From NCBI RefSeq assembly GCF_033096445.1, contig NZ_AP028155.1:1679880-1743879 (forward strand): 64,000 bases of DNA, written 5' to 3'. Positions 63,685 through 64,000 of the stretch are shown in pieces. A program made the position numbers and the translations under genes. Each line of letters starts with the position of its first letter. Position 1 is the first letter of the stretch. The notes below the pieces were generated by a model, which did not search any database, was not told the origin of the DNA, and was given only the letters and a program-made list of their open reading frames with translations. Origin of the DNA: Butyricimonas faecihominis (GTDB lineage Bacteria; Bacteroidota; Bacteroidia; Bacteroidales; Marinifilaceae).

Positions 63685-64000
63685 ATGTTTTTAGACACCA
63701 TGTCACCGGAAGCCATCATCAAAGAGGCAAGACGCGATACCACCGCAATTCTGAACAAGAGGGATTTCTTCATCAACACGCATCGCCGGGAAATCTTGTT
63801 CGCCAAGAAATTTCCCGTATCATTTCAAATCGAGTGGAAATCCCCCCTCACGCACAACCAATGGCATATCATCATCGCATGTAACAACAAAAAAGAACGG
63901 GAAAACCCGGACGTTTACTATTACTCCACTTACGAGACTTACAGAGGCGCCGGCATCATATTCCCCGTTTACAACATGAGAACCGAAGAACTCGTTTTCA
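63685..64000 (+). CDS. Unidentified protein, 5' part (runs off the window)
   Basis: An ATG at 63685 opens a frame of 105 codons with no stop before the window's end. The start is 18 bp after the PHP gene stop, so it continues the same operon. The translation begins MFLDTMSPEAIIKEARRD and has charged and aromatic strands ('QIEWKSPLTHNQWHIIIAC', 'DVYYYSTYETYRGAGIIFP'). No signal peptide, no Cys-rich Fe-S motif and no known domain can be seen. I do not recognise it. In comparable clusters, hydrogenase subunits follow, but this start does not look like one. Confidence 0.7.
   Translation, partial: MFLDTMSPEAIIKEARRDTTAILNKRDFFINTHRREILFAKKFPVSFQIEWKSPLTHNQWHIIIACNNKKERENPDVYYYSTYETYRGAGIIFPVYNMRTEELVF

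Overview
This window looks like chromosomal DNA of a gut-type Bacteroidales bacterium. The gene style fits Odoribacteraceae (Butyricimonas or Odoribacter), but that genus-level guess is inference. The supporting evidence is two ECF-sigma / FecR / SusC / SusD loci, TAnnTTTG-type promoter elements, a general absence of Shine-Dalgarno sequences, many secreted metalloproteases, and moderate, AT-leaning base composition. I saw no rRNA, tRNA, CRISPR array, phage or intact IS. Most of the window is a mix of housekeeping genes and envelope/nutrient-uptake genes.

Layout. 1-1.1 kb: the end of a sensor histidine kinase, then a YbaK-type deacylase. 1.2-11.8 kb (minus strand): regulated SusCD locus 1, made of an ECF sigma factor, a FecR anti-sigma, SusC with an STN signalling domain, SusD, a lipoprotein with a broken zinc-protease motif, and a large metzincin-like secreted protease. 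11.9-15.2 kb: an ABC-2 permease fused to an inactive-looking M1-like domain. 15.3-18.7 kb: an exported TldD/PmbA pair. 18.7-19.5 kb: a gene-free stretch with a long imperfect fold-back. 19.5-22.2 kb: a membrane metallophosphoesterase and an alpha/beta-hydrolase lipoprotein. 22.6-31.6 kb (minus): regulated SusCD locus 2, which ends in a TlpA-like thioredoxin protein. 31.7-51.5 kb: mostly core genes (relA-type synthase, LysM/receptor-fold protein, PASTA protein, rluD-type synthase, AzgA-type permease, ychF, an MFS exporter, an M15-like lipoprotein, a CDF transporter, mscL, pyk, aroQ, xerD, a HEAT-like protein with a His-rich tail, miaA, a GNAT enzyme) plus a secreted HExxH peptidase. 51.8-57 kb: clpC and an unusually long ligA. 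57.1-60.1 kb: a secreted metallopeptidase / propeller / barrel protein. 60.2-64 kb (plus): a redox-signalling-like cluster of DRTGG, RsbW-like ATPase, a hydrogenase-like Fe-S protein, a second DRTGG, a PHP protein, and an unidentified gene that runs off the window.

How the parts work together. Each SusCD locus is a cell-surface signalling loop: the SusC STN domain contacts the FecR protein, which controls the ECF sigma factor that would drive the transport genes. The two loci differ in their terminal genes (a secreted protease versus a thiol-redox protein). The right-end cluster resembles gene sets found upstream of trimeric [FeFe]-hydrogenase genes in anaerobes and probably senses electron or H2 status; this last step is inference.

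The strongest unusual signals are: a LigA with two extra degenerate helix-hairpin-helix repeats inserted before the normal one; two copies, in opposite orientation, of a 170-195 bp palindromic MITE-like element, both between convergent genes; the hydrogenase-like protein that keeps its four [4Fe-4S] ligands but has lost the proton-shuttle Cys position; and an intrinsic terminator placed between a sigma gene and its anti-sigma gene.
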